From Acidithiobacillus sp. (GTDB taxonomy: Bacteria > Pseudomonadota > Gammaproteobacteria > Acidithiobacillales > Acidithiobacillaceae): a DNA stretch of 64,000 nucleotides. The notes beneath the pieces were generated by a model. The model searched no databases and was not told where the DNA came from. It saw only the letters and a program-made list of their open reading frames with translations. The position numbers and the translations under genes are program-made. Below, piece by piece: positions 33,309-42,811 of this stretch; position 1 is the stretch's first letter; each line of letters starts with the position of its first letter. Where the stretch lies: assembly GCA_027365525.1 (NCBI GenBank), contig DAHXMJ010000014.1, positions 1-64,000 on the forward strand. The letters are read 5' to 3'.

Positions 33309-33377
33309 ACCCCCGTTCACGCTTCTACCATGTGTGAACGGATCCTACGGGTTCCTCCAGGAAAACGCTGCCGCCCC

Positions 33378-34214
33378 CTATCGGGCCAGGCGCATGCATG
33401 GTCCGGGATCCGTTTCCATGCATGTATCCTCGACCGTCATTCCATGGCTGGCCAGTAGACGTACTACCAGGGATTTTTTTTCCTGCGCGATGTCACTGAA
33501 GCTGAAATGCAGGCGCACCCGCGCCGGGAGCTTCCCGGGTAATGGTGCTTCCCGGCCCATAACCTGCCGGTAAAGCTGCCTGGCAACGCCATCATTGCCA
33601 TCAAAAACCTGGCATCCGGACCCCGTCCACTGCTCAATGTCTCCGACCAGCCAACAGTAATGGGTGCACCCGAGAACTATCCCCCGGATTTCTGCGCCTA
33701 TAGCCCTGGCTACATGCTGCTGCCAGTACTGCCCTGCCTGTTTACGCCACTGGTGGTCCTGGCGCTCGACAATTTCCGCCAGTCCCGGGCAGGCAAGGAC
33801 ATCCACGCGATCTGTTCCCCCAGGAAGGCCCTGCAGAAGCTTCTGCAATTTCTGCCCCCGCGCCGTAAGTTCTGTAGCCAGCAGCAGAATACGTCCATCC
33901 CCTGCCGCAAGCGCTTTTTTGATAGCCGGTTCGATACCGATAACCGGTACCTTCCGGGAATGCTCCCGCAAGGTACCGGCAGCCGCACTCGTGGCAGAAT
34001 TGCAGGCCAGCACCACCGCATCTACTGACTTTGCGAGAAACTGCTCGTAGGCCTTCTCTGTCCAATACCGGACCTGTCCCGGATCCCTGTCCCCATAGGG
34101 AGCATTGGCATTGTCCGCAAAGAAAAAATATTCTTCGTCCGGGAGATAGCGAAGACAGGCCACAAGCGTGGTCAGCCCCCCAATCCCGGAATCAAAAATC
34201 CCGATCCGCATCAC
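33378..34214 (-). CDS. murI: Glutamate racemase
   Basis: IGIFDSGIGGLTTLVACL, FADNANAPYGDRDP, VVLACNSATSAA, GIVLGCTHY. Confidence 0.94.
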   Translation of the reverse strand: MMRIGIFDSGIGGLTTLVACLRYLPDEEYFFFADNANAPYGDRDPGQVRYWTEKAYEQFLAKSVDAVVLACNSATSAAAGTLREHSRKVPVIGIEPAIKKALAAGDGRILLLATELTARGQKLQKLLQGLPGGTDRVDVLACPGLAEIVERQDHQWRKQAGQYWQQHVARAIGAEIRGIVLGCTHYCWLVGDIEQWTGSGCQVFDGNDGVARQLYRQVMGREAPLPGKLPARVRLHFSFSDIAQEKKSLVVRLLASHGMTVEDTCMETDPGPCMRLAR

Positions 34215-35158
34215 GGAGAGCCCGTCTGAAGACCCAAGGCAAGAAGGGCGGCTCCGCGCATGCCCGCAAGGTCATCGGAATTGCCCTGCTGCACATCCAC
34301 CTTTCCCCGGAGAGAAGGGATCAGGTCCTGGTCAAGCCGGCAGCCGAGAACACCAGAAAAGCAGTCCCATGCCGAGCTCAGCCCCCCACCAATGCGCACT
34401 ACCGTCACATCCGCCACCTTGAGGATGTGGGCCAGGGCTTGGCCCAGGGTTTCACCCACCGTCCGGAAAGCCATCAGCGCCTCGGGATTCCCTTTCCGGG
34501 CCATCGCTGCGATAGCGCCCGGCTGGGCTGCGACACCAGAAATACCCGCATAGCTCGCTGCCAGTCCCGGTGCCGATGCATACTGTTCCAGACATCCCCG
34601 GTTCCCGCAGCCACAGTGCCTGCCTCCTGGTACAACAATGATATGTCCTGCCTCCATGGCCATCCCATGCTCACCGCGCCATACCTTTCCCCCATGCACC
34701 CAGCCCCCGCCCACTCCCGTACCAAGTCCAAGGTAGAGCAGATTCTGGAGTGCCGGGCGCTGCTGGAAAAGCGTCCAGAACTCGCCGTAAGCAGCCGCGT
34801 TTGCATCATTTTCTACCACCACCTCCAGACCAAGCTTCCTGGACAGTGCTTCCTGCAGGGGAAAGCCTGCCAGACCAGAAATATTCGGGGACTGCAGGAG
34901 CATTCCCCCGCTATCGATAAAGCCCGGGAAAGCCACGCCAATCCGGCGGAGCAATGGATATTCGCTCCTGAGTGCCATAATGCCTTCCACAAGCAGATCC
35001 AGCACGAACTCCCGGACAGTCCCGGGATCAGAAATGGCCCGGCAGCGCTGCACCAAATCCACTTCCTGCCGGCTTTCCTGCAGGCACGCGGCTTCCCTGA
35101 AAAGCCCAAACCGCAGATTGGTACCACCGACATCCACCCCAGCAGCGATTTTATCCAT
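34211..35158 (-). CDS. ROK-family sugar kinase
   Basis: AGVDVGGTNLRFGLF, NDANAAAYGE, GLGTGVGGGWVHGGKVWRGEHGMAMEAGHI, CGCGNRGCLEQYAS. Confidence 0.88.
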   Translation of the reverse strand: MDKIAAGVDVGGTNLRFGLFREAACLQESRQEVDLVQRCRAISDPGTVREFVLDLLVEGIMALRSEYPLLRRIGVAFPGFIDSGGMLLQSPNISGLAGFPLQEALSRKLGLEVVVENDANAAAYGEFWTLFQQRPALQNLLYLGLGTGVGGGWVHGGKVWRGEHGMAMEAGHIIVVPGGRHCGCGNRGCLEQYASAPGLAASYAGISGVAAQPGAIAAMARKGNPEALMAFRTVGETLGQALAHILKVADVTVVRIGGGLSSAWDCFSGVLGCRLDQDLIPSLRGKVDVQQGNSDDLAGMRGAALLALGLQTGSP

Positions 35159-37175
35159 GGTCCGCCATAATTCTGCCTGTCAGCCCGATCTGCAATTCCT
35201 GGCCACAGGACAGCGTCCATTCCAGTTCCAGAACCCATCCCTGCATGATTTTTTCAAAACCCGCCTCGGACTGGGAAACCGTCCGGTGGGGCCAGCAGCG
35301 CCAGCTGGCCGGGAATCCCAAATGCCACAGCACGGCCCCGCCTAGAACACTGTCTTTCAGCAGGAAATCCGTGCCAGAAGCGGTTCCTGCCTCCTGGCCA
35401 AACCCGCCAATCTGGGAACCGTCAACCCAGAGCTGTCCGCCCGGACCATCGCAGCTGGGCATGGACAGATAGAGCCGCGTCCGCAGCACCGTATTTCCAC
35501 CTTCAGCCGGCCCAGGACGGCACAGGTAGGCAACAGACAGAACACCCTTTCTAAGGCCAAAGGATTTTTCTACCCTCCATCCCGCGGTACTGGCGGCACA
35601 AAACACGGGCGGATCCGCCTCTTCCCGGACCTGATAGCTCAGCAGCTCTTCTCCCAGATGGTCCAGAAAACTGTGACAGGGCAGATCATCAAACACCAGA
35701 TCCTCTTCCGTAATGGCATTGCGGTAGCTGATGCGGTCATGGGCCGAGGCAATTCCTGCTCCGTCATGCACCGTTGGAATCTGCCTTTCCCGAATCCTGT
35801 CGTGATAGGCCTCATCCCGGCGGGCCAGGACATCTCCAAAATTGTGGGCAAGGGGATAATGGTTCCATTCCACCATGGCTGCATGGGGTGAAGGACGCAC
35901 AACAGCCTGCGCAACCCTGTCGTGGTAGAACCACTCTTCGGCCCCATCCAGATCTACATCCAGCCGGGCCAGTGGAGAACGCTTCTGCACCTTGTCCAGC
36001 AGCCCCTCAAGACGGGTGATGGCATGAAAGATCGCCCTGCGCAGATGGGGAAGATAGATCCCGCCAAAAAGGCCATGCCAGTAGGCATCATTGGACTGGG
36101 CTGCATATAGCATCTCCCGCATTTCCTGGGTTTGGCGGTGTTTCGGGAGGGTATGGAAGCGCGCTGACAGCTGCAGCATCCGCTTGTGCATCCAGTTGGA
36201 TTCTGGATAGCGGGCAAGGAAACTTTTCCATGTCCCCCCGCGAATAAGCGCCTTCCGTCTTTCCAGACGCCCGGCTTCCTGCTCCTGGTGGAGGAAACCC
36301 CCGTATTCCCGGGCCAAATCGGGCGGCAGTGTCCAGGCATTCATTTCCCGGTAGGAGACCGTGGGCAGATACACAATTCCTCTCGGCTGGTGCATTTCCC
36401 TGTAGCGGGCAAAATGCATCGGCACAACTGTGTCTGAATGGAGAATGGCGGCAAGGAACTGCTCCAGCCAGCCCTGGCTATAGACCCAGTCATAGGTATC
36501 CGGCCACAGCCCAAATTTTTCTATGTCATCGAAATAGATGGCAGCGATCCCATGCTGGCTGCCCTGCCCGATACTGGCGATGTAGGCCACCGCTTCTGCC
36601 ACTTCCGAAAAAGGAAGACGGTAGCGCAGGGCTTCCGAAATAGGAAACACATCAATAGGCTGGCCGCTTTCCTCGGTACGGTAAAAATGGCCAAGATCCG
36701 CTGTTTCCAGGCCAGCACAGAGGAAATGGTAATCATCAACCACAACATAGCGGATCCCGGATTCGACGAGGGCTGGTACCGACGATGGGTCCCAAACCCG
36801 TTCCGTCAGCCAGGCGCCCTGGGGGCACTGGCCAAAATTCCGTTCCAGACGCTCCTTCATGGCCTTCAGCTGCCCCAGCCTGTCCTGGTGGGGGATCGAC
36901 GCCAGGACAGGTTCCGTATCACCGGCGCCAACCAGTTCCACCTGCCCCCGTGCCACCATTTCCTGGAGGAGGTGCATGACTGGCGCATGATGGCGCCCAA
37001 GATAGTCCAGAAGCCAGCCACTTGAATGGAAAGCAAAGGCGAAATCCGGGAAACGGTACAGGGTTTCCAGGAAAGGCTGGTAGCAGCGGACCACTGCATC
37101 GTCGACCACTTCCGGGAAATTGCCCACCGGCTGATGGGCATGAACACCAAAGAGAAGGGGAATTTTCTGCGTCAT
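35151..37175 (-). CDS. GH57-family alpha-amylase/4-alpha-glucanotransferase
   Basis: FGVHAHQPVGNFPEVVDDAVVRCYQPFLETLYRFPDF...GAWLTERVWDPSSVPALVESGIRYVVVDDYHF; long beta-rich C-terminus. Confidence 0.88.
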   Translation of the reverse strand: MTQKIPLLFGVHAHQPVGNFPEVVDDAVVRCYQPFLETLYRFPDFAFAFHSSGWLLDYLGRHHAPVMHLLQEMVARGQVELVGAGDTEPVLASIPHQDRLGQLKAMKERLERNFGQCPQGAWLTERVWDPSSVPALVESGIRYVVVDDYHFLCAGLETADLGHFYRTEESGQPIDVFPISEALRYRLPFSEVAEAVAYIASIGQGSQHGIAAIYFDDIEKFGLWPDTYDWVYSQGWLEQFLAAILHSDTVVPMHFARYREMHQPRGIVYLPTVSYREMNAWTLPPDLAREYGGFLHQEQEAGRLERRKALIRGGTWKSFLARYPESNWMHKRMLQLSARFHTLPKHRQTQEMREMLYAAQSNDAYWHGLFGGIYLPHLRRAIFHAITRLEGLLDKVQKRSPLARLDVDLDGAEEWFYHDRVAQAVVRPSPHAAMVEWNHYPLAHNFGDVLARRDEAYHDRIRERQIPTVHDGAGIASAHDRISYRNAITEEDLVFDDLPCHSFLDHLGEELLSYQVREEADPPVFCAASTAGWRVEKSFGLRKGVLSVAYLCRPGPAEGGNTVLRTRLYLSMPSCDGPGGQLWVDGSQIGGFGQEAGTASGTDFLLKDSVLGGAVLWHLGFPASWRCWPHRTVSQSEAGFEKIMQGWVLELEWTLSCGQELQIGLTGRIMADHG

Positions 37176-37178
37176 CTT

Positions 37179-38882
37179 CTATCCTTGGACATTGCTGCGC
37201 CGCATTGCACCACTGCTTTCGGCATGGCTGGTCCCCTGGCTGATAGGCTGGTCGAGGTTGTCCGGTGAGGGCACCTGCAGGAGCTGGTAGAGCCGCTTGA
37301 GGTTGCTCCGGAAAAGCAGATCAAAATCCCGTACGGAGTCCGCCGGATTATAGTCCCCAAACCACCAGAACCAGTCCGAACCTTCACAGAGACCAAGCTG
37401 CGCCAGAATGCGTTCCTGGTCCTGCGCCGAAAAACGGTGCAAACGGAGATCGACCATTTTTTTGGCGGAGCACAGGACATCCCAGGCACGGTTTTTGGCC
37501 GGGTCCCCGATCCATGTACTGAAACTCCCGTACACCCAGCTCCCGGAAGCCAGTTCGGGGAGGGGATGGAAACTGCCAGGATGCTCCCGGACAAAATCCT
37601 GGAAAGTGCACATCTGGATATGGGGATGGTGGCTCAGTTCACGATAAAGCTCTGAAAGAAAATAATATCCATTATAGGGATAATATTCCCAGGCATTTTC
37701 GCCATCAAGGATGATGCTGACCACCGGATGTTCCTGTCCTTCCGTTTGCCGCCATATCGCCTCCATATGCTGGATGAAATCTGTAGCCGCATCATGGCCG
37801 GACCAGTTCTTGTAATCGAACCCTATACGGTCTGACAGGGAATCATCGCGGAAAAAGATGTAGGGACCCTGCCCGGACAGGCGATAGGGACGGTAGAGAT
37901 ATGCAGACCGGTTGGCTCCAACCGGGAGTCCCGGGTCGGCGCGTGCCAGACTTCGGGCAAGCACTCCCTCACCAGAAGCTGTCCAGCGGATACCCGCCTG
38001 GTCTATCAGTTCCACGAGACCCGGCGAGATGCCGCCTTCGGCTGGCCACAGTCCGGTGGCGGCCCGGCCAAAATGCTGCTGATGGCTGCTGATGGCCCTC
38101 TGCAGGTGCCAGTCTACCCGGTCTGCCCCGCCTGGATATTGCGGACACTGGGGCAGGGGCGCGTCAGGAGCCCCATCATGGGCACTATGGAAATCCAGCA
38201 GGAGGGGAGCCAGCGGATGTTCATAGGGGGTAGTGGAAATCTCTATCCGGCCTTCTTCTGCCAGGGCGCGGTAGCGGGGAAGGATTCCGCCGACAAGCTC
38301 CCCAAGAAAAGCAAGGAGACTTTTCCGGTCCTCCCAGGTAAACCCCGATCCTTTCTGCATCAGGAACTGGATCAGCGGACTGCTCCGGCGCACCGTTTCT
38401 CCCGTCCAGGCAAGGTGGTACCACACCAGCAGGTCGGCCAGATACTGCACAGAAAGATAGTCTGTCATCTCGGTATCATCCTGCCGGATGATCTGGTTGA
38501 TCGTATGCAGACGCTGGTAGGCAGGGAAAGGGTTCAGCATGTGCTCCGGATCCAGCCTGAAACACTGCTGGAGCAGATAGTGCCGGGTACTGCCGGAAAG
38601 GGTTTTGAGGTCCTGGGTTGCCAGGGAAGCCAGAAGCCGGTCACGGAACCTGCCGGTGCGGAACTGGGCCATATAGTCTTCCAGCTGTTCTATGAGCACT
38701 GGAACAAAATTGAACACGGCGCGGGCACCGGGGGTTTCCTCCAGATGGGCCACCATATCTGCATAATCCTTGCAGGCATGAAGATAGGTCCAGGGAAACA
38801 GGTACTGCCCATCAGCATCCCGGTAATCCGGCTGGTGCATGTGCCAGCAGAAGATGACATGGAGTGCACGGGCAGGAGGCAT
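37179..38882 (-). CDS. GH57-family glycoside hydrolase
   Basis: FCWHMHQPDYRDADGQYLFPWTYLHACKDYADMVAHLEE...ATGLWPAEGGISPGLVELIDQAGIRWTASGEG. Confidence 0.88.
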   Translation of the reverse strand: MPPARALHVIFCWHMHQPDYRDADGQYLFPWTYLHACKDYADMVAHLEETPGARAVFNFVPVLIEQLEDYMAQFRTGRFRDRLLASLATQDLKTLSGSTRHYLLQQCFRLDPEHMLNPFPAYQRLHTINQIIRQDDTEMTDYLSVQYLADLLVWYHLAWTGETVRRSSPLIQFLMQKGSGFTWEDRKSLLAFLGELVGGILPRYRALAEEGRIEISTTPYEHPLAPLLLDFHSAHDGAPDAPLPQCPQYPGGADRVDWHLQRAISSHQQHFGRAATGLWPAEGGISPGLVELIDQAGIRWTASGEGVLARSLARADPGLPVGANRSAYLYRPYRLSGQGPYIFFRDDSLSDRIGFDYKNWSGHDAATDFIQHMEAIWRQTEGQEHPVVSIILDGENAWEYYPYNGYYFLSELYRELSHHPHIQMCTFQDFVREHPGSFHPLPELASGSWVYGSFSTWIGDPAKNRAWDVLCSAKKMVDLRLHRFSAQDQERILAQLGLCEGSDWFWWFGDYNPADSVRDFDLLFRSNLKRLYQLLQVPSPDNLDQPISQGTSHAESSGAMRRSNVQG

Positions 38883-38886
38883 CAGG

Positions 38887-40197
38887 TCATCTCACATAAT
38901 GGAGCTGCTGCCCAAGCGATTCCGGGGTAATCAGTGTGACCCCCCTGGGGGTACGATGAAATCTCCGGGCATCCTCTTCGGGATCCTCCCCGACCACAAG
39001 TCCGGGAGGAATGGTGGCTCCCTTGTCCACTACCACCCGGCGCAGCCGGGTTCCCTCGCCCATGCGCACATTCGGCAGAATGACGGAATCCTCGATCAGG
39101 GTATGGCCATCATTCACCCGCACATTGGAAAACAGCAGGGAGCGGCGCACCGTGGCCCCGCTTATAATGCAGCCCCCGGATACCATGCTGTCCAGGGCCA
39201 TTCCCCGTCTGCCATCGTCGTCAAAGACAAACTTGGCCGGAGGCAGCTGTTCCTGGTATGTCCAGATCGGCCAGCGGCTGTCATACAGGTCAAGGTCCGG
39301 CGTCACATGGACCAGATCGATATTCGCGGCCCAGTAGGCGTCAATGGTACCCACATCCCTCCAGTAGCAGCGGTGCTGCTCTGTCCCCGCGCCCGTGGTC
39401 ACGCAGCTGCGCTGGAAACGGTGCGCCATGACCCGGTAGCGTGGAACCATATAGGGAATCAGGTCGCCGCCGAAATCGTGGGCAGAACCCGGATCATCGG
39501 CATCCCGGATCAGCTGCTCATACAGAAACTCCGTGTTGAATATATAGATGCCCATGCTCGCAAGAGCATTCCCGGGATCGCCAGGAATGGGGTCCGGCTT
39601 TTCGGGCTTTTCTGAAAAGGCAATGACCCGGTCGTCCTGATTGACTGTCATGATTCCAAAAGCGCTGGCTTCAGGGAGCGGGACCTCGGTACAGGCGACG
39701 CTCATGTCCGCCTGGCTCTGCACATGCTCCGCCAGCATCTGCCCATAGTCCATACGGTAAATATGGTCGCCGGCAAGAATCATGACGTAGCGGGGCCGGT
39801 GGGAACGGAGAATGTCGATGTTCTGGAAAATGGCATCGGCCGTTCCCTTGTACCAGCCGGTATGCATACGCTGCTGTGCCGGAAGTATTTCGATAAACTC
39901 GCTGAATTCTCCCCGGAGGAATCCCCATCCCAGCTGCAGGTGGCGGATCAGGCTGTGGGCCTTGTACTGGGTCAGAACACCAATACGGCGAATCCCGGAG
40001 TTGATGCAATTGGAAAGACAGAAATCTATGATGCGGAACTTTCCACCAAAAGGTACCGCCGGTTTTGCCCGCCAGTCTGTCAGCGGCCCAAGCCGGCTTC
40101 CCCTTCCGCCAGCAAGCACCAGGGCCAGCGTATTTTTTGTAAGATTGCTGACGAATCTTGGGGAGTTGGCAACGGTGGCACTGAACGCTTCAGACAT
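38887..40197 (-). CDS. glgC: Glucose-1-phosphate adenylyltransferase
   Basis: [78 protein letters not shown]. Confidence 0.95.
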   Translation of the reverse strand: MSEAFSATVANSPRFVSNLTKNTLALVLAGGRGSRLGPLTDWRAKPAVPFGGKFRIIDFCLSNCINSGIRRIGVLTQYKAHSLIRHLQLGWGFLRGEFSEFIEILPAQQRMHTGWYKGTADAIFQNIDILRSHRPRYVMILAGDHIYRMDYGQMLAEHVQSQADMSVACTEVPLPEASAFGIMTVNQDDRVIAFSEKPEKPDPIPGDPGNALASMGIYIFNTEFLYEQLIRDADDPGSAHDFGGDLIPYMVPRYRVMAHRFQRSCVTTGAGTEQHRCYWRDVGTIDAYWAANIDLVHVTPDLDLYDSRWPIWTYQEQLPPAKFVFDDDGRRGMALDSMVSGGCIISGATVRRSLLFSNVRVNDGHTLIEDSVILPNVRMGEGTRLRRVVVDKGATIPPGLVVGEDPEEDARRFHRTPRGVTLITPESLGQQLHYVR

Positions 40198-40418
40198 GAT
40201 CTATCTCCCAAAAATATCGCCAGCCCGCAACCACCCCGTTCTAACAGTCAATTATAGGTGAATCTGGCCAGAAAACTTTTTCCAGCCACTTTCTTTTTGC
40301 CATGATACCATAATGGCCGGTTTCAGGTTGGGAACAGGGGAACCGGTCCCGGCAAGAACGTCTCAAGGATTGGCCCGCTCCCGGGCAGACATACAGCACC
40401 GCAGGGGATAGACACGAC

Positions 40419-41012
40419 ATGAAACCAGGGCAGCATGGTCCAGGATTCTGGCACTTTACACGGGAGTTCCTCCGGGATCCCCGCGGTATCGGCGCCGTGT
40501 TCCCCAGCTCGCCCTTCCTGGCAAGACATATGGCCAGTCTTGTCCCATCCGGCCCCGGAACTGTTGTCGAGCTTGGGCCAGGCCTCGGACCCGTCACCAG
40601 GGCTCTTCTGGAAAGCGGGATCAGGTCCGAGGATCTCGTGCTGGTCGAGCGTGCCCAGCCCATGGTTTACCATTTGCGCCAGCATTTTCCGGGGATAGAA
40701 GTCATCCACGGAGACGCCGCCCGCCTGACCCGCCTGCTGGGAGACCGGCTGCCAGTCCGGGCCATTGTTTCGAGCCTTCCACTGCGCAGCATACCCCGCC
40801 CCACGGTCCAGGACATTCTGAAAGAAATTGCGGGCTGCAGCCGCCCTGGAACCGCCTATATACAGTTTACCTATCACCCCCGCAGCACGTGCCGCGATCT
40901 CCCCGAGAGTTTTGTCCCCAACCGGGCCCGGTTCATCTGGCGCAACTTTCCTCCTGCCCGGGTTGACCGCTATATCTACCAGCCGCGACCAGGAACCACA
41001 TCCAGAGGGTAG
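40419..41012 (+). CDS. Phospholipid N-methyltransferase-like SAM methyltransferase
   Basis: FLRDPRGIGAVFPSSPFLARHMASLV...VVELGPGLGPVTRALLESG. Confidence 0.8.
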   Translation: MKPGQHGPGFWHFTREFLRDPRGIGAVFPSSPFLARHMASLVPSGPGTVVELGPGLGPVTRALLESGIRSEDLVLVERAQPMVYHLRQHFPGIEVIHGDAARLTRLLGDRLPVRAIVSSLPLRSIPRPTVQDILKEIAGCSRPGTAYIQFTYHPRSTCRDLPESFVPNRARFIWRNFPPARVDRYIYQPRPGTTSRG

Positions 41013-41187
41013 TCGAGGCCAGGCACCTCCGCCCATTCTGGCACACCGTTTTTCCCATCGGGAAGACCCCGGAACAGCCCTACTGACGCTGCAGCTGCGG
41101 GAGAATTTTCCCTGGCCATGGTCATGCATGGGGATTCCCGGACTGCCGCATTGACCACCCCAGAAAAAGTCTGGATCATGCTGAACC

Positions 41188-41709
41188 ATGACTTTCCAGC
41201 AAACCGCCAGCCTTTCCCACGCACCCTGGGCAATCTGGCCGTGGCTGCGTTTGCCAGCCTCCCTCACTGCCGCCCTGAGACGCACCTATGGTGGAGAAAA
41301 AAAATTCCCCCTGGCTGTGCTCACTGCGTGCGGACGGGGCCGGCCGCGTGAAAATGAACGGCAGCGGCTTGGCATCCACCGGGGTGAGCGGGTTTTCTGG
41401 CGCGAGGTCCTTCTGCATGGACCCGATCCCTGCCGGCCAGCCGTCCAGGGACGCACAGTATTCCCTCTCCGGGCAATTTCCCGGGGATTGCGTCCGCTGA
41501 CCCGGCATGGCAACCGCCCAATTGGCAATACCCTCTTCCGGCATCGCCGCCTGCGGCGCTCCCCGATCCGGATCACTGCATCACCAGCCGAAGGGCCCAG
41601 GCGGAAATGGCAGCGGTCTTCCATTCTGGTACGGGGGAAAACCAGGATTTTTATAAAGGAAAATTTTCTGGAAGATCTCCCCCCATGGCAGGGAAAAGGG
41701 CATCTGTGA
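41188..41709 (+). CDS. ubiC: Chorismate lyase (putative)
   Basis: VFWREVLLHGPDPCRPAVQGRTVFP...NRPIGNTLFRHRRLRRSPI; immediately upstream of ubiA. Confidence 0.72.
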   Translation: MTFQQTASLSHAPWAIWPWLRLPASLTAALRRTYGGEKKFPLAVLTACGRGRPRENERQRLGIHRGERVFWREVLLHGPDPCRPAVQGRTVFPLRAISRGLRPLTRHGNRPIGNTLFRHRRLRRSPIRITASPAEGPRRKWQRSSILVRGKTRIFIKENFLEDLPPWQGKGHL

Positions 41710-42593
41710 TCCCGGCCCAGATCTGGCGGCAGCGCCTCTCCGCCTATGCGTCCCTCATGCGGCTCGACCGTCCCATTGGCACGCTGCTCCTGCTTTGGCC
41801 CACTTACTGGGGGCTCTGGCTCGCTGCCCGGGGAACCCCACCACTCCGGATTTTTGCCATTTTTACCTTGGGCACCTGGATCATGCGTTCTGCCGGCTGT
41901 GTCATCAATGACTACTTCGACCGGGATTTCGACCGCCAGGTGGAGCGGACACGGCAGCGTCCGCTTGCCGCCGGACACGTCCAGCCCAAAGAAGCGCTCC
42001 TGCTTTTTTCTGTGCTCTGCCTGCTGGCCGCCTGCCTCCTGCCATTTCTCAACCGGCTTGTGCTCTATCTCGCCCCTCCCGCCGTTGCAATCAGCGCTGC
42101 CTATCCTCTTTTCAAGCGCTTTACCCATCTTCCCCAGGCCTTCCTGGGACTGGCCTTTTCCTTTGGTATTCCCATGGCATTTGCAGCCGTACAGGGGAAA
42201 ATCCCGTATCTGGCATGGGCACTCATGGCTGCCAATGCCTGCTGGGTGATAGCCTATGATACAGCCTATGCCATGGCCGACCGTCCCGATGACATTCAGG
42301 CGGGCATACGCTCTACTGCCATTCTCTTCGGACGTTTTGACCGGCGGGCTATTGCCCTGCTGGAACTGGCAATGCTTGGAATTCTTGCATGGATCGGCAC
42401 CATAGAGGCACTGCACTGGCCTTTCTGGCTAAGCCTCGCAGCCTGTTCCCTGCTTTTTTTCTACCAGCAGACCCTGCTGGATGGGGACCGCGGGAAAGCC
42501 TTCCAGGCATTTCTCCATAACAACTGGATAGGCCTGTGGGTTTTCTGTGGCATTATTGCCGGGATTTCACCCAGTCCCATTGCAGGACCCTGA
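41685..42593 (+). CDS. ubiA: 4-hydroxybenzoate polyprenyltransferase
   Basis: LMRLDRPIGTLLLLWPTYWGLWLAA, NDYFDRDFDRQVERTRQRPLAAG, DTAYAMADRPDDIQAGIRSTAILFG. Confidence 0.94.
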   Translation: MAGKRASVIPAQIWRQRLSAYASLMRLDRPIGTLLLLWPTYWGLWLAARGTPPLRIFAIFTLGTWIMRSAGCVINDYFDRDFDRQVERTRQRPLAAGHVQPKEALLLFSVLCLLAACLLPFLNRLVLYLAPPAVAISAAYPLFKRFTHLPQAFLGLAFSFGIPMAFAAVQGKIPYLAWALMAANACWVIAYDTAYAMADRPDDIQAGIRSTAILFGRFDRRAIALLELAMLGILAWIGTIEALHWPFWLSLAACSLLFFYQQTLLDGDRGKAFQAFLHNNWIGLWVFCGIIAGISPSPIAGP

Positions 42594-42811
42594 TCATATT
42601 TATGCACAAGCAGTGCACAACCAGTTCTGGAAAAGCTATCGTAACAGCTACGCCCAAGAAAACCGGGGGGCACAAAAAATACTGTTTTATATCAAAAAGT
42701 TAAAAATGCCTACTTTTTGGGCGACCGTGGAAAGCGTAACAATGACAGGGACTTCACCAAGTTCTACGACATTCATGCACAGAGTTATCCACATATTCTG
42801 TGGGAAACTGT

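Noticed and set aside
34031-35170. 379-aa plus-strand ORF
   Set aside because: Antisense of the ROK kinase
41286-42416. 376-aa minus-strand ORF
   Set aside because: Antisense of ubiC/ubiA; basic low-complexity shadow ORF
42600-42807. Calling the priA upstream region the chromosomal origin
   Set aside because: No dnaA/dnaN/rpmH/gidA neighbourhood and only two exact DnaA boxes; kept only as a regulatory or titration candidate
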